A DNA stretch of 64,000 nucleotides from Arthrobacter silvisoli (GTDB lineage Bacteria; Actinomycetota; Actinomycetes; Actinomycetales; Micrococcaceae): positions 1 to 64,000 of the forward strand of contig NZ_QRCU01000039.1 in assembly GCF_003369445.1 (NCBI RefSeq), in the 5' to 3' direction. Position 1 is the stretch's first letter. Each line of letters starts with the position of its first letter. A model generated the notes under the pieces. It was given only the letters and a program-made list of their open reading frames with translations. It searched no databases and had not been told where the DNA came from. The position numbers were made by a program, and so were the translations under genes. Positions 42,171 to 51,041 of the stretch are shown here, piece by piece.

Positions 42171-44092
42171 TGCGCACCGGGATTGCCACCGTGTGCCTCT
42201 CCGGCACCCTCAAGGAGAAGATGCAGGCCTGCGCGATCGCGGGCTTCGACGGCATCGAGATCTTCGAACAGGACCTGGTCACCTCTGCGCTCAGCCCGGA
42301 GGCCGTCCGCGCCATGGCCGCCGACCTCGGCCTGGGCCTGGACCTTTACCAGCCCTTCCGCGACTTCGACAGCGTTCCTGAGGAGCTGCTCAAGGAGAAC
42401 CTGCGCCGCGCCGGCGCCAAGTTCGAACTCATGTCCCGCCTGGGCATGGACACCATCCTGGTGTGCAGCAACGTGGCCACCGCCGAAATCGACGACGACG
42501 GCCTGCGCGCCGAGCAGCTCACCCGCCTCGCGCACCTGGCCGGGGAACACGGCGTCAAGGTGGCCTACGAGGCGTTGGCCTGGGGCAAGTACGTCAACGA
42601 CTACGAGCACGCCCACCGCCTGGTGGAAATGGTGGACCATCCGAACCTGGGCACCTGCCTGGATTCCTTCCACATCCTTTCCCGCGACTGGGACACCGCC
42701 CCGATCGAGAAGATCAACGCGGAGAAGATCTTCTTCGTACAGGTGGCGGACGCTCCGAAGCTCTCCATGGATGTGCTCTCATGGAGCCGCCACTACCGGG
42801 TTTTCCCTGGGGAGGGGCAGCTCGAGCTCGCCAAGTTCATGGGCCACGTAGTGCGCGCGGGCTACGCTGGCCCGGTGTCCCTGGAGGTCTTCAACGACGT
42901 CTTCCGCCAGTCCGACGTGGAGCGCACCGCCGTGGATGCGATGCGCTCGCTGATCTGGCTGGAGGAGCAGAGCGCCAAGTGGCTGGACGCGAACGACCCC
43001 GGGGCTGCCGGCGCCTCCGGCACCTCGGCGAGCGGCCGCCGTCGTTATCCGATGGAACTGGCCACCCTGCCCAAGGTGGCCGAACCGGCAGGCTTCAACT
43101 TCGCCGAGGTCAAGGCGGACGACACCGCCGGCCTCGAGAAGCTCCTGGGCCAGCTGGGCTTCGAGTTCGAGGGCCGGCACCGCACCAAGGACGTGCAGCT
43201 GTGGACCATGGGCCACGCCCGGGTCATCATCAACGAACAGGCGCCCTCGCACGCCGAACCCGCCATCGCGGCGCTGGGGTTCGACGTCGACAATCCCGTG
43301 ATTGCCTCCGCCCGCGCCCAGCAGCTCAAGGCGCCCGTGGTTCCGCGGAAGGTGCAGGCGGACGAGGAAGTCTTCCAGGGCATCGCCGCCCCGGACAGCA
43401 CCGAGATTTTCCTGTGCCAGGGCAGCCCGGACGGCACGGCGGCGTGGACGCATGAGTTCGGCGACGGGCTTGCCACGCCAAGCGGGACCGGCGCGGTGAT
43501 CGACCACGTCAACCTGGCCCAGCCCTGGCAGCACTTCGACGAAGCCGTCCTCTTCTATACCAGCGCACTGGCCCTGGAACCTGCCCCGTTTGCCGAGGTT
43601 CCCAGCCCCACCGGCCTGGTGCGCTCGCAGGTCATGCAGACCACGGACCGGGCTGTGCGCCTGGTCCTGAACCTGGCGCCGCTGATCCAGCAGGGAGCTC
43701 ACGCGGGCTACCAGGAACACATCGCCTTCGCGGTGGACGACCTGGTGGGCCTGGCCCGCGACGCGAGGGACCGCGGCCTGGAGTTCCTGCAGATCCCGGC
43801 CAACTACTACGAGGACCTGGCCGCCCGCTTCAGCCTGGACCCCGGCTTCCTGGCCACCCTGAAGGAACTCAACCTGCTCTACGACCGGGACGCCAGCGGC
43901 GAATTCCTGCACTTCTACACGGCCACCGTGGGCAGCGTGTTCTTCGAAATGGTGGAACGCCGCGGCGGCTACGACGGCTACGGCGCCCCGAACGCGCCGG
44001 TGCGGCACGCCGTCCAGTACGACCACGCCCGCCGCGCAACCGACCCCCGAAACGCAACCACCAAGTACGCAACCGAAAGGAGCCGGCCATGA
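42170..44092 (+). CDS. qsuB: 3-Dehydroshikimate dehydratase fused to an HPPD-like domain (QsuB)
   Basis: A 640-residue two-domain protein. Residues 1-285 form a TIM barrel with the metal ligands E134, D165, Q191 and E239 and H168, exactly the positions described for bacterial dehydroshikimate dehydratases. Residues 310-610 form a 4-hydroxyphenylpyruvate-dioxygenase-like VOC domain with H446, H517 and E593 as the facial triad. The first domain turns 3-dehydroshikimate into protocatechuate; the role of the second in QsuB-type proteins is less certain. It feeds directly into pcaHG, which it overlaps by four bases. Confidence 0.94.
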   Translation: MRTGIATVCLSGTLKEKMQACAIAGFDGIEIFEQDLVTSALSPEAVRAMAADLGLGLDLYQPFRDFDSVPEELLKENLRRAGAKFELMSRLGMDTILVCSNVATAEIDDDGLRAEQLTRLAHLAGEHGVKVAYEALAWGKYVNDYEHAHRLVEMVDHPNLGTCLDSFHILSRDWDTAPIEKINAEKIFFVQVADAPKLSMDVLSWSRHYRVFPGEGQLELAKFMGHVVRAGYAGPVSLEVFNDVFRQSDVERTAVDAMRSLIWLEEQSAKWLDANDPGAAGASGTSASGRRRYPMELATLPKVAEPAGFNFAEVKADDTAGLEKLLGQLGFEFEGRHRTKDVQLWTMGHARVIINEQAPSHAEPAIAALGFDVDNPVIASARAQQLKAPVVPRKVQADEEVFQGIAAPDSTEIFLCQGSPDGTAAWTHEFGDGLATPSGTGAVIDHVNLAQPWQHFDEAVLFYTSALALEPAPFAEVPSPTGLVRSQVMQTTDRAVRLVLNLAPLIQQGAHAGYQEHIAFAVDDLVGLARDARDRGLEFLQIPANYYEDLAARFSLDPGFLATLKELNLLYDRDASGEFLHFYTATVGSVFFEMVERRGGYDGYGAPNAPVRHAVQYDHARRATDPRNATTKYATERSRP

Positions 44093-45030
44093 CCATCGAC
44101 GCACATGGAACGCACCGCGCCGACAGCAGCGACGCCCGCCTTGCCGGGCAGGACGGCGCTGTGCCGGACGCAGACTGGCAGGACGAGAACGACGAGCTCG
44201 TTCCCCACGCCGAAGCCCACGCGGCCCACGTCCTCGATGCCGCCGCCGAATCGCAGCTGGACATCAGCGCCGAAATCGCCGCGATCGGCGAGGCCTACCG
44301 CCGGGAACTCGACGGCGGCGCCGCCCCGGAGACCCAGCCCCGCCTGGACTTCGCCCCGTACCGCAGCTCGCTCCTGCGCCACCCCACCAAGAGCCTGCAC
44401 CACGCCGACCCGGAGACCATCGAGCTGTACTCGCCGGCCTTCGGGCACCAGGACGTGCACGCCCTGGAAGCGGACCTGACCATCCAGCACAATGGCGAAC
44501 CGCTCGGCGAGCGGATCATCGTGGCGGGCAAAGTGCTCGACGGCGACGGCCGGCCGGTTGCCGGGCAGCTGGTGGAGATCTGGCAGGCCAACGCCGCAGG
44601 CCGCTACGTCCACAAGCGCGACCAGCACCCCGCCCCGCTGGACCCGAACTTCACCGGCGTGGGCCGCTGCATCACCGGCCCGGACGGCTCCTACCGCTTC
44701 ACCACCATCAAGCCCGGCGCCTACCCGTGGAAGAACCACCTCAACGCCTGGCGCCCGGCCCACATCCACTTCTCCCTGTTCGGTACCGACTTCACGCAGC
44801 GGATCGTCACCCAGATGTACTTCCCGGGCGACCAGTTGTTCCCGCTGGACCCGATCTACCAGTCGATCGTGGACCAGGATGCCCGGGACCGGCTCGTGGC
44901 CAGCTACGACCACGAGCTCACCAGCCCCGAGTGGGCGCTGGGCTACACCTGGGACATCATCCTCACCGGGTCCAAGCGGACCTGGACCGAGAACGAAGCA
45001 TACGGCGACGCCGGCGACGACGAGGAGTAG
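44089..45030 (+). CDS. pcaH: Protocatechuate 3,4-dioxygenase beta subunit
   Basis: A 313-residue intradiol dioxygenase subunit that carries the ferric iron. The ligands are the tyrosines in GRYVHKRD and AYPWKN and the histidines in AHIHFSLFG. It opens protocatechuate to 3-carboxy-cis,cis-muconate. An N-terminal extension of roughly 70 residues (acidic, Ala/His-rich) is beyond the usual 240-residue length. The ATG at 44089 has AAAGGAG upstream, so the extension is probably translated. Overlaps qsuB by four bases. Confidence 0.95.
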   Translation: MTIDAHGTHRADSSDARLAGQDGAVPDADWQDENDELVPHAEAHAAHVLDAAAESQLDISAEIAAIGEAYRRELDGGAAPETQPRLDFAPYRSSLLRHPTKSLHHADPETIELYSPAFGHQDVHALEADLTIQHNGEPLGERIIVAGKVLDGDGRPVAGQLVEIWQANAAGRYVHKRDQHPAPLDPNFTGVGRCITGPDGSYRFTTIKPGAYPWKNHLNAWRPAHIHFSLFGTDFTQRIVTQMYFPGDQLFPLDPIYQSIVDQDARDRLVASYDHELTSPEWALGYTWDIILTGSKRTWTENEAYGDAGDDEE

Positions 45031-45036
45031 GCAGCA

Positions 45037-45621
45037 ATGAGCAAACTGACACCCACACCGGGCCAGACCGTCGGCCCCTTCTACGGCTACGCCCTGCCCT
45101 TTACCAAGGACAACGAACTCCTGGCACCGGGAACGCCCGGCAGCATCCGCCTCCAGGGCACCGTGTACGACGGCGCCGGCCACCCCATCCCTGACGCCAT
45201 CCTGGAAATCTGGCAGCCCGATGCCGAGGGCAACGTCGTCCAGCGCACCGGCTCCCTGGTCCGCGACGGCTACACCTTCACCGGCTGGGGCCGCAGCGCC
45301 GTCGGGAACACCGGCATCTTCACGTTCACCACGGTCAACCCCGGGCCCACCTCGGAGGGGTCCGCGCCGTTCATCTCCGTGGCGGTTTTCGCCCGCGGCC
45401 TCATGAACCGGCTCTTCACCCGCATCTACCTGCCGGAAAACGAAGAAGCCCTGGCCAACGATCCGCTGCTGGGCTCGCTGCCCGAGGAACGCCGCAAGAC
45501 CCTTATCGCGCGCCGCGACCCCGACGGCGGCCTTAGCTGGGACCTGCGCCTGCAGGGTCCGGACGAGACCGTGTTCCTCGACTTCCAGGGCACCGCCACC
45601 GGGACGGGCGCGTACCGATGA
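45037..45621 (+). CDS. pcaG: Protocatechuate 3,4-dioxygenase alpha subunit
   Basis: A 194-residue partner of PcaH with the same beta-sandwich fold (TPGQTVGPFYGYALP; ILEIWQPDAEGNVV; FISVAVFARGLMNRLFTRIYLP). It lacks the iron ligands, as alpha subunits do, and helps shape the active site. It lies 6 bp after pcaH and overlaps pcaB by four bases. Confidence 0.95.
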   Translation: MSKLTPTPGQTVGPFYGYALPFTKDNELLAPGTPGSIRLQGTVYDGAGHPIPDAILEIWQPDAEGNVVQRTGSLVRDGYTFTGWGRSAVGNTGIFTFTTVNPGPTSEGSAPFISVAVFARGLMNRLFTRIYLPENEEALANDPLLGSLPEERRKTLIARRDPDGGLSWDLRLQGPDETVFLDFQGTATGTGAYR

Positions 45622-47042
45622 GCAACTCCGGCCTGCCTGGTGACTTCGGCCTGTTGAGCCCTGTCACGGCGTCGCCCGCGGTCGCCGCGCTGACCGGCGA
45701 CCGGGCGGTGCTCGCGGCGATCCTCGACGTCGAGGCCGCCTGGGCTGCCGTCCTCGAAGAGGCGGGCCTGGTACCGGAGGGCGCGGCCGCCGTCGTCGCG
45801 CAGGCCGCCGACCCGGAGCTGTACGATCCCGTGGCCCTCGCCGAACGCTCCCAGGGCGGGGGCAACCCGGTGATCCCGCTGCTCGGGGAGCTCCGCGCGC
45901 GGGTCCGCGACGCCGAGCCCGCCGCGCTGGCCGCCGTGCACAGCTCGCTGACCAGCCAGGACGTCCTGGACTCGGCCCTCATGCTGCTGGCCGACCGCGC
46001 GCGTTCCGCCCTGCTCCGCGAGGTCAGGGGGACGACGACGGCGCTCGCGGCCCTCGTGGACGAGCATGCGGACACGCTGTGCGTCGGCCGGAGCCTGACG
46101 CAGCACGCGCTGCCGTACACCTTCGGGCTCAGGGCCGCGCAGTGGTTCCAGGGCGTGGCAGCGGCGGCCCGAGGCCTCGACGCGTTGGACCTGCCGCTGC
46201 AATTCGGCGGCGCCGGCGGGACCCTGGCCTCGGCCACGGTGCTGACCGCGGGAACCGCGAGTGATCCCTTCGGCCTGGCCGATGCCCTCGCCGCGAAGCT
46301 CGGACTCGCCGCGGCCCCGGCGCCGTGGCACACGAACCGGCTCCCGGTGACCGGGCTCGGCAACGCGCTGGCGGCGCTCATGGATGCTTTCGGAAAGATC
46401 GCCGCGGACGTGGTGTTCCTCAGCCGCCCCGAAGTGGCCGAACTCGGCGAACCACTGCTGGCCGGCCGCGGGGTTTCCTCGGCCATGCCGCAGAAGCAGA
46501 ACCCCGTGCTGTCCGTGCTGGTCCGCAGCGCAGCCCTCCAGGCCCCGGCGTTTTCAGGGCAGTTGCACCTGGCCGCCGCCGTCTTCAACGACGAACGCCC
46601 GGACGGCGCCTGGCACAGTGAGTGGCCGGCCCTGCGCTCCCTGCTCGCCCTCACCCTCGGCGCCGCAGCGCAGCTGCGCGAACTCGCCGAAGGGCTGCGG
46701 GTCTTCCCCGACGCCATGCGCCGCAACCTGGAACTCTCCGGGCCGCTGCTGCTCAGCGAAGCCGTCGCGGCCGTCGTCGCGCCCCTGCTCGGTGCGGACG
46801 GCAAGCGGGAGCTGCAGGCCGTCGTCGACGCCGTCCTCCAAACGGAGCCGGCCGGGCAGGCCGCCGCTTACGCGAAGCTGCTGCGCGATGCCGTCCCGGA
46901 ACGGCTGCTCCCGGACGCACGGCTCGCTGAACTGCTGGACCCCGCCAACTACCTCGGCGAAGCGGCGGACATCAGCCGCCGCATCCTCGCCGCCTACCCG
47001 GACTACGCCGCAACGACCATGAAGGGGGCTACCCATGACTAG
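45618..47042 (+). CDS. pcaB: 3-Carboxy-cis,cis-muconate cycloisomerase
   Basis: A 474-residue member of the fumarase/aspartase superfamily; the signature SSAMPQKQNP is near residue 290 and the early motif SLTSQDVLDSA is present. It lactonises carboxymuconate to 4-carboxymuconolactone. Its end overlaps pcaD by eight bases. Confidence 0.94.
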   Translation: MSNSGLPGDFGLLSPVTASPAVAALTGDRAVLAAILDVEAAWAAVLEEAGLVPEGAAAVVAQAADPELYDPVALAERSQGGGNPVIPLLGELRARVRDAEPAALAAVHSSLTSQDVLDSALMLLADRARSALLREVRGTTTALAALVDEHADTLCVGRSLTQHALPYTFGLRAAQWFQGVAAAARGLDALDLPLQFGGAGGTLASATVLTAGTASDPFGLADALAAKLGLAAAPAPWHTNRLPVTGLGNALAALMDAFGKIAADVVFLSRPEVAELGEPLLAGRGVSSAMPQKQNPVLSVLVRSAALQAPAFSGQLHLAAAVFNDERPDGAWHSEWPALRSLLALTLGAAAQLRELAEGLRVFPDAMRRNLELSGPLLLSEAVAAVVAPLLGADGKRELQAVVDAVLQTEPAGQAAAYAKLLRDAVPERLLPDARLAELLDPANYLGEAADISRRILAAYPDYAATTMKGATHD

Positions 47043-47838
47043 GCCAGTGCTCAAGGCTGTGCTGCTTTCCCCCCAGCGTCCCCTCGGGGACAAGCCGCTC
47101 CTGGTGGTGGGCAGCTCGCTCGGCACCTCCACCGTCCTGTGGAACGAAACCGCGGAACTGCTGGGCGATGACTACGCCGTGGTCGGCTGGGACCTCCCGG
47201 GCCACGGCGTCTCGCCCGCGGCCAGCGGGACCTTCAGCGTGGCCGAACTGGCCGACGCCGTCGTGGAACTCGTCGACTCCGTGGCACCGGGTGCACGGTT
47301 CCACTACGCCGGGGTGTCCCTGGGCGGTGCCACCGGCCTGCAGCTGGGCATCAAGCACGGCGAACGGCTCCTCAGCCTCTCCGTGCAGTGCTCCGACGCG
47401 AGAATCGGCACGCCGGAAGGCTGGCTGGAACGTGCGGAGACCGTCCGGAACCAGGGCACGCCGGTGATGATCCAGGGCTCGGCGCAGCGCTGGTTCGGCG
47501 CCGGATTCATGGACCGCGAACCCGCGGTCAGCAGCCGCCTCCTGCACTCGCTGCGCGACACCGACCGCTTCAGCTATGCCTTCTGCTGCGAGGCCCTGGC
47601 CGGCTTCGACGTCCGCGGTGAACTTGGCACCATCTCAGTCCCCACGCAGCTTGTGGCGGGCGTCGAGGACACCGTCGCGCCGCCGTCGTCCGCTGAGGCA
47701 ATGGCGGAAGGGATCGCTGCAGGCGGCGGCAGGGCTGTTGCGGTGGTGCTCGACGGCGTGGCGCACCTCGCGCCCGCGGAGGCACCTGCTGCCGTCGCGG
47801 ACTTGATGCGCAGTTTCATGAAGGAGGCTTCGGCATGA
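47035..47838 (+). CDS. pcaD: 3-Oxoadipate enol-lactone hydrolase
   Basis: A 267-residue alpha/beta hydrolase. The nucleophile elbow is YAGVSLGGATG, the acid lies in VAGVEDTVAPP and the histidine in GVAHLAPAEAP. It hydrolyses enol-lactone to 3-oxoadipate. In several actinobacteria this domain is fused with PcaC (PcaL); here the two are separate genes with a four-base overlap, PcaD first. Confidence 0.93.
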   Translation: MTRPVLKAVLLSPQRPLGDKPLLVVGSSLGTSTVLWNETAELLGDDYAVVGWDLPGHGVSPAASGTFSVAELADAVVELVDSVAPGARFHYAGVSLGGATGLQLGIKHGERLLSLSVQCSDARIGTPEGWLERAETVRNQGTPVMIQGSAQRWFGAGFMDREPAVSSRLLHSLRDTDRFSYAFCCEALAGFDVRGELGTISVPTQLVAGVEDTVAPPSSAEAMAEGIAAGGGRAVAVVLDGVAHLAPAEAPAAVADLMRSFMKEASA

Positions 47839-48302
47839 GCAATGTTGACCCGAACGGTTTTGATCCGCAGGGTCCGGTCCGGAGTGGTGCCGTAACGGCG
47901 GATGCCACCTCGCGGGAGATCTACGACGCCGGCATGGTGGTCCGGCGCGAAGTGCTCGGCGACGCGCACGTGGACCGCGCCAACGCCACCAAGGACGACT
48001 TCACCGACGACTTCCAGGACATGATCACCCGGATCGCCTGGGGCGGGATCTGGACCCGGCCGGGCCTGACCCGGCAGATGCGCTCCGCGGTCACCATCAC
48101 CGCGATGGTGGCGCACGGGCACTGGGAAGAACTGGCCATGCACATCCGCGCGGCCCTCCGGAACGGCCTGGACCGGGACGAAATCAAGGAAATCCTGCTC
48201 CAGACCGCCATCTACTGCGGGGTACCCTCCGCCAACACCGCCTTCAAGACAGCCCAGCACGTCTTCGCGGAGATCGACTCCGCCGCCACCCCACCCAACT
48301 AG
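47835..48302 (+). CDS. pcaC: 4-Carboxymuconolactone decarboxylase
   Basis: A 155-residue all-helical CMD-family protein (RIAWGGIWTRPGLTRQMRSAVTITAMVAHGHWEELAMHIRAAL; LLQTAIYCGVPSANTAF). It decarboxylates carboxymuconolactone to the enol-lactone used by PcaD. About 30 more residues than the minimal enzyme stand at the N-terminus. Confidence 0.95.
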   Translation: MSNVDPNGFDPQGPVRSGAVTADATSREIYDAGMVVRREVLGDAHVDRANATKDDFTDDFQDMITRIAWGGIWTRPGLTRQMRSAVTITAMVAHGHWEELAMHIRAALRNGLDRDEIKEILLQTAIYCGVPSANTAFKTAQHVFAEIDSAATPPN

Positions 48303-48346
48303 CTCGCATTAACAACTGCGGGTCAGTTGCAGAGAAAGGACCCCTC

Positions 48347-49561
48347 ATGAACCAGGCTTTTGTGTACGACGCCGTGCGCACGCCCTTCGGCAAGTTCGGC
48401 TCCGGGCTTGCCGGTGTCCGCCCGGACGACCTCGCCGCCCACGTGGTCCGCGAGTCCGTTCGCCGGGCGCCTGCCCTCGACGTCGAACGGATCGACGAAG
48501 TGGTGTTCGGCAACGCCAACGGCGCCGGCGAGGAAAACCGCAACGTGGCCCGCATGGCCACCCTGCTGGCCGGGCTGCCGGTCTCCATCCCCGGCACCAC
48601 GGTTAACCGGCTCTGCGGCTCCTCCTTGGACGCTGCGATCATCGCCTCCCGCCAGATCAACGCCGGCGACGCCGAGCTCATGCTGGTGGGCGGCGCCGAA
48701 TCGATGAGCCGCGCCCCCTGGGTACTGCCCAAGACGTCCAAGCCCTACCCGGCCGGCGACATGACCCTGGCCTCCACCACCCTGGGCTGGCGCCTGGTCA
48801 ACCCTGCCATGCCCGCCGAGTGGACGGTGTCCCTGGGCGAGGCCACCGAGCGCCTCCGCGAAAAGTACGGCATCACCCGCGAACGCCAGGACGAGTTCGC
48901 GGCGGCCTCGCACAACCTTGCCGCGGCCGCCTGGGACGAAGGCTTCTACGACAACCTGGTGACCCAGGTGCCGGGCACCGAACTGGTGCGGGACGAGGGC
49001 ATCCGGGCCGGTTCGACCGCCGAGAAGCTCGCCGGACTGAAGACCGTGTTCCGTCCGGAGTCTTCCGGGCCCGACGGCGGCACTGTCACCGCCGGGAACG
49101 CCTCGCCGCTGTCCGACGGTGCTTCTGCTGCGTGGATCGGTTCCGAGGCCGCTTCCGGGCTGCTCGGCCTGGAGCCGCTGGCCCGTATCGCGGGGCGCGG
49201 GGCGCACGGCAACGACCCGCAGTTCTTCGGCTTCGCCCCGGTGGAGGCGGCGAACAAGGCCCTCGCGAAGGCGGGCATCAGCTGGGAGCAGGTGGGCGCC
49301 GTCGAACTCAACGAAGCGTTCGCCGCGCAGTCCTTGGCCTGCATCGACGCGTGGGGGATCGACCCCGCGATCGTGAACCGGCACGGCGGTGCGATCGCCA
49401 TGGGCCACCCGCTGGGCGCCTCCGGCACCCGCATCCTGGGCACCCTGGCCCGCTCGCTCCAGGCCTCCGGGCAGCGGTGGGGCGTCGCGGCGATCTGCAT
49501 CGGCGTCGGGCAGGGGCTCGCCGTCGTCCTCGAAAACGTCACTACTGGTGTTAAAGGCTGA
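48347..49561 (+). CDS. pcaF: 3-Oxoadipyl-CoA thiolase
   Basis: A 404-residue thiolase. The nucleophilic cysteine lies in NRLCGSSLDA; NEAFAAQ, GGAIAMGHPLGASGTR and the final active cysteine in CIGVGQG complete the set. It splits 3-oxoadipyl-CoA to succinyl-CoA and acetyl-CoA. A ribosome site AGAAAGGA precedes the ATG after a 44-bp gap. Confidence 0.95.
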   Translation: MNQAFVYDAVRTPFGKFGSGLAGVRPDDLAAHVVRESVRRAPALDVERIDEVVFGNANGAGEENRNVARMATLLAGLPVSIPGTTVNRLCGSSLDAAIIASRQINAGDAELMLVGGAESMSRAPWVLPKTSKPYPAGDMTLASTTLGWRLVNPAMPAEWTVSLGEATERLREKYGITRERQDEFAAASHNLAAAAWDEGFYDNLVTQVPGTELVRDEGIRAGSTAEKLAGLKTVFRPESSGPDGGTVTAGNASPLSDGASAAWIGSEAASGLLGLEPLARIAGRGAHGNDPQFFGFAPVEAANKALAKAGISWEQVGAVELNEAFAAQSLACIDAWGIDPAIVNRHGGAIAMGHPLGASGTRILGTLARSLQASGQRWGVAAICIGVGQGLAVVLENVTTGVKG

Positions 49562-49563
49562 TC

Positions 49564-50271
49564 ATGCTGACTTTCATTGACACTGTGGGCGAGGCCGTGG
49601 CCGGGATCAAGGACGGTTCCACCGTCATGATCGGCGGCTTCGGCAACGCCGGGCAGCCCTTCGAACTGATCGACGCGCTGCTGGACTCCGGCGCCACGGA
49701 CCTGACCGTGGTGAACAACAACGCAGGCCAGGGCGACCAGGGCCTGGCGCTGCTCATCAAGGAAGGCCGGGTGCGCAAGATGATCTGCTCCTTCCCCCGG
49801 CAGTCCGATTCCTGGCACTTCGACGCCAAGTACAAGGCCGGGCAGATCGAGCTCGAACTGGTGCCACAGGGCAACCTGGCCGAACGCATCCGGGCCGCCG
49901 GGGCCGGCATCGGCGGCTTCTTCACCCCCACCGGTTACGGCACCATGCTCGCCGAAGGCAAGGAAACCCGCTTCCTGGACGGCAAATGGCAGGTCTTCGA
50001 GACCCCCATCCACGCCGACGTCGCCCTCATCAAGGCCCTCAAAGCCGACGGCAAGGGCAACCTCGTCTACCGCAAGACCGCCCGGAACTTCGGCCCGATC
50101 ATGGCCGCCGCCGCGAAGCACAGCATCGTCCAGGTCTCCGAGATCGTGCCCGTCGGTGCCTTGGACCCGGAAAACATCGTGACCCCGGGGATTTACGTCA
50201 ACACGGTGGTCCGGGTTCCCGGCGCCGCCGGCAATTCCGGCACCGCCGGCAACGCAGGAAAGGTGGCCTGA
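49564..50271 (+). CDS. pcaI: 3-Oxoadipate CoA-transferase alpha subunit
   Basis: A 235-residue family I CoA-transferase subunit (GSTVMIGGFGNAGQPFELIDAL; NNNAGQGDQGLALLI; GIGGFFTPTGYGT). It binds CoA and pairs with PcaJ to activate 3-oxoadipate with succinyl-CoA. An Ala/Gly/Asn-rich tail ends the protein. Confidence 0.95.
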   Translation: MLTFIDTVGEAVAGIKDGSTVMIGGFGNAGQPFELIDALLDSGATDLTVVNNNAGQGDQGLALLIKEGRVRKMICSFPRQSDSWHFDAKYKAGQIELELVPQGNLAERIRAAGAGIGGFFTPTGYGTMLAEGKETRFLDGKWQVFETPIHADVALIKALKADGKGNLVYRKTARNFGPIMAAAAKHSIVQVSEIVPVGALDPENIVTPGIYVNTVVRVPGAAGNSGTAGNAGKVA

Positions 50272-50272
50272 G

Positions 50273-50947
50273 ATGAGCACCCTCGAAACCTCGCTCCAGA
50301 CCTCGGCCGAGCCGCTGGGCCGCAACGAACTCGCAGCCCTGGTGGCCCGGGACATCGCGCCCGGCTCCTTCGTGAACCTGGGCATCGGCCAGCCCACGCT
50401 GGTGTCCAACTACCTCACCGAGGAACAGAACATCACGCTCCACACGGAGAACGGCATGCTCGGCATGGGCCCGGAAGCCGTGGGTGAGCAGATCGACGGC
50501 GACCTCATCAACGCCGGCAAGATCCCCGTCACCGAACTGCCGGGGGCGTCCTACTTCCACCACGCCGATTCCTTCGCGATCATGCGCGGCGGGCACTTGG
50601 ACATCTGCGTGCTCGGCGCCTTCCAGGTCTCGGCCAGCGGCGACTTGGCGAACTGGCACACCGGCGCACCCGACGCGATTCCCGCCGTCGGGGGTGCGAT
50701 GGACCTGGCCACGGGCGCCAAGGACGTGTTCGTGATGATGACCCTGCTGACCCGCGACGGCGTGTCCAAGCTCGTGGAACACTGCACGTACCCGCTCACG
50801 GGCGTGGGCTGCGTGACCCGCGTGTACACGGACAAGGCCGTGTTTCTCACCGGGCCCGACGGCGTCACCGTGCGCGAGACCTTCGGCTGCACCCTCGAGG
50901 AACTCCAGGCCCTCGTCCCGCTCCCGCTGACGGCCGCCGTTTCCTGA
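50273..50947 (+). CDS. pcaJ: 3-Oxoadipate CoA-transferase beta subunit
   Basis: A 224-residue partner of PcaI. The catalytic glutamate is in TENGMLGMGP; GSFVNLGIGQPTLVSNYL and GGHLDICVLGAFQVS are family motifs. Its start is one base after the pcaI stop. Last enzyme gene of the operon, followed by a dispersed palindrome. Confidence 0.95.
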   Translation: MSTLETSLQTSAEPLGRNELAALVARDIAPGSFVNLGIGQPTLVSNYLTEEQNITLHTENGMLGMGPEAVGEQIDGDLINAGKIPVTELPGASYFHHADSFAIMRGGHLDICVLGAFQVSASGDLANWHTGAPDAIPAVGGAMDLATGAKDVFVMMTLLTRDGVSKLVEHCTYPLTGVGCVTRVYTDKAVFLTGPDGVTVRETFGCTLEELQALVPLPLTAAVS

Positions 50948-50961
50948 GCGCGGTTTCTTGA

Positions 50962-51024
50962 GCGCGAACTGGCAGCAGATGACCTCTGAACACGCTTTTG
51001 CGGACATCTGCTGCCAGTTCGCGC
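50962..51024. repeat. Dispersed palindromic element, copy C
   Basis: GCGCGAACTGGCAGCAGATG (50962-50981) is mirrored exactly by CATCTGCTGCCAGTTCGCGC (51005-51024). It separates pcaJ from the IclR gene and could act as a terminator. Confidence 0.85.
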
Positions 51025-51041
51025 CAATAGGATAGGTAACC

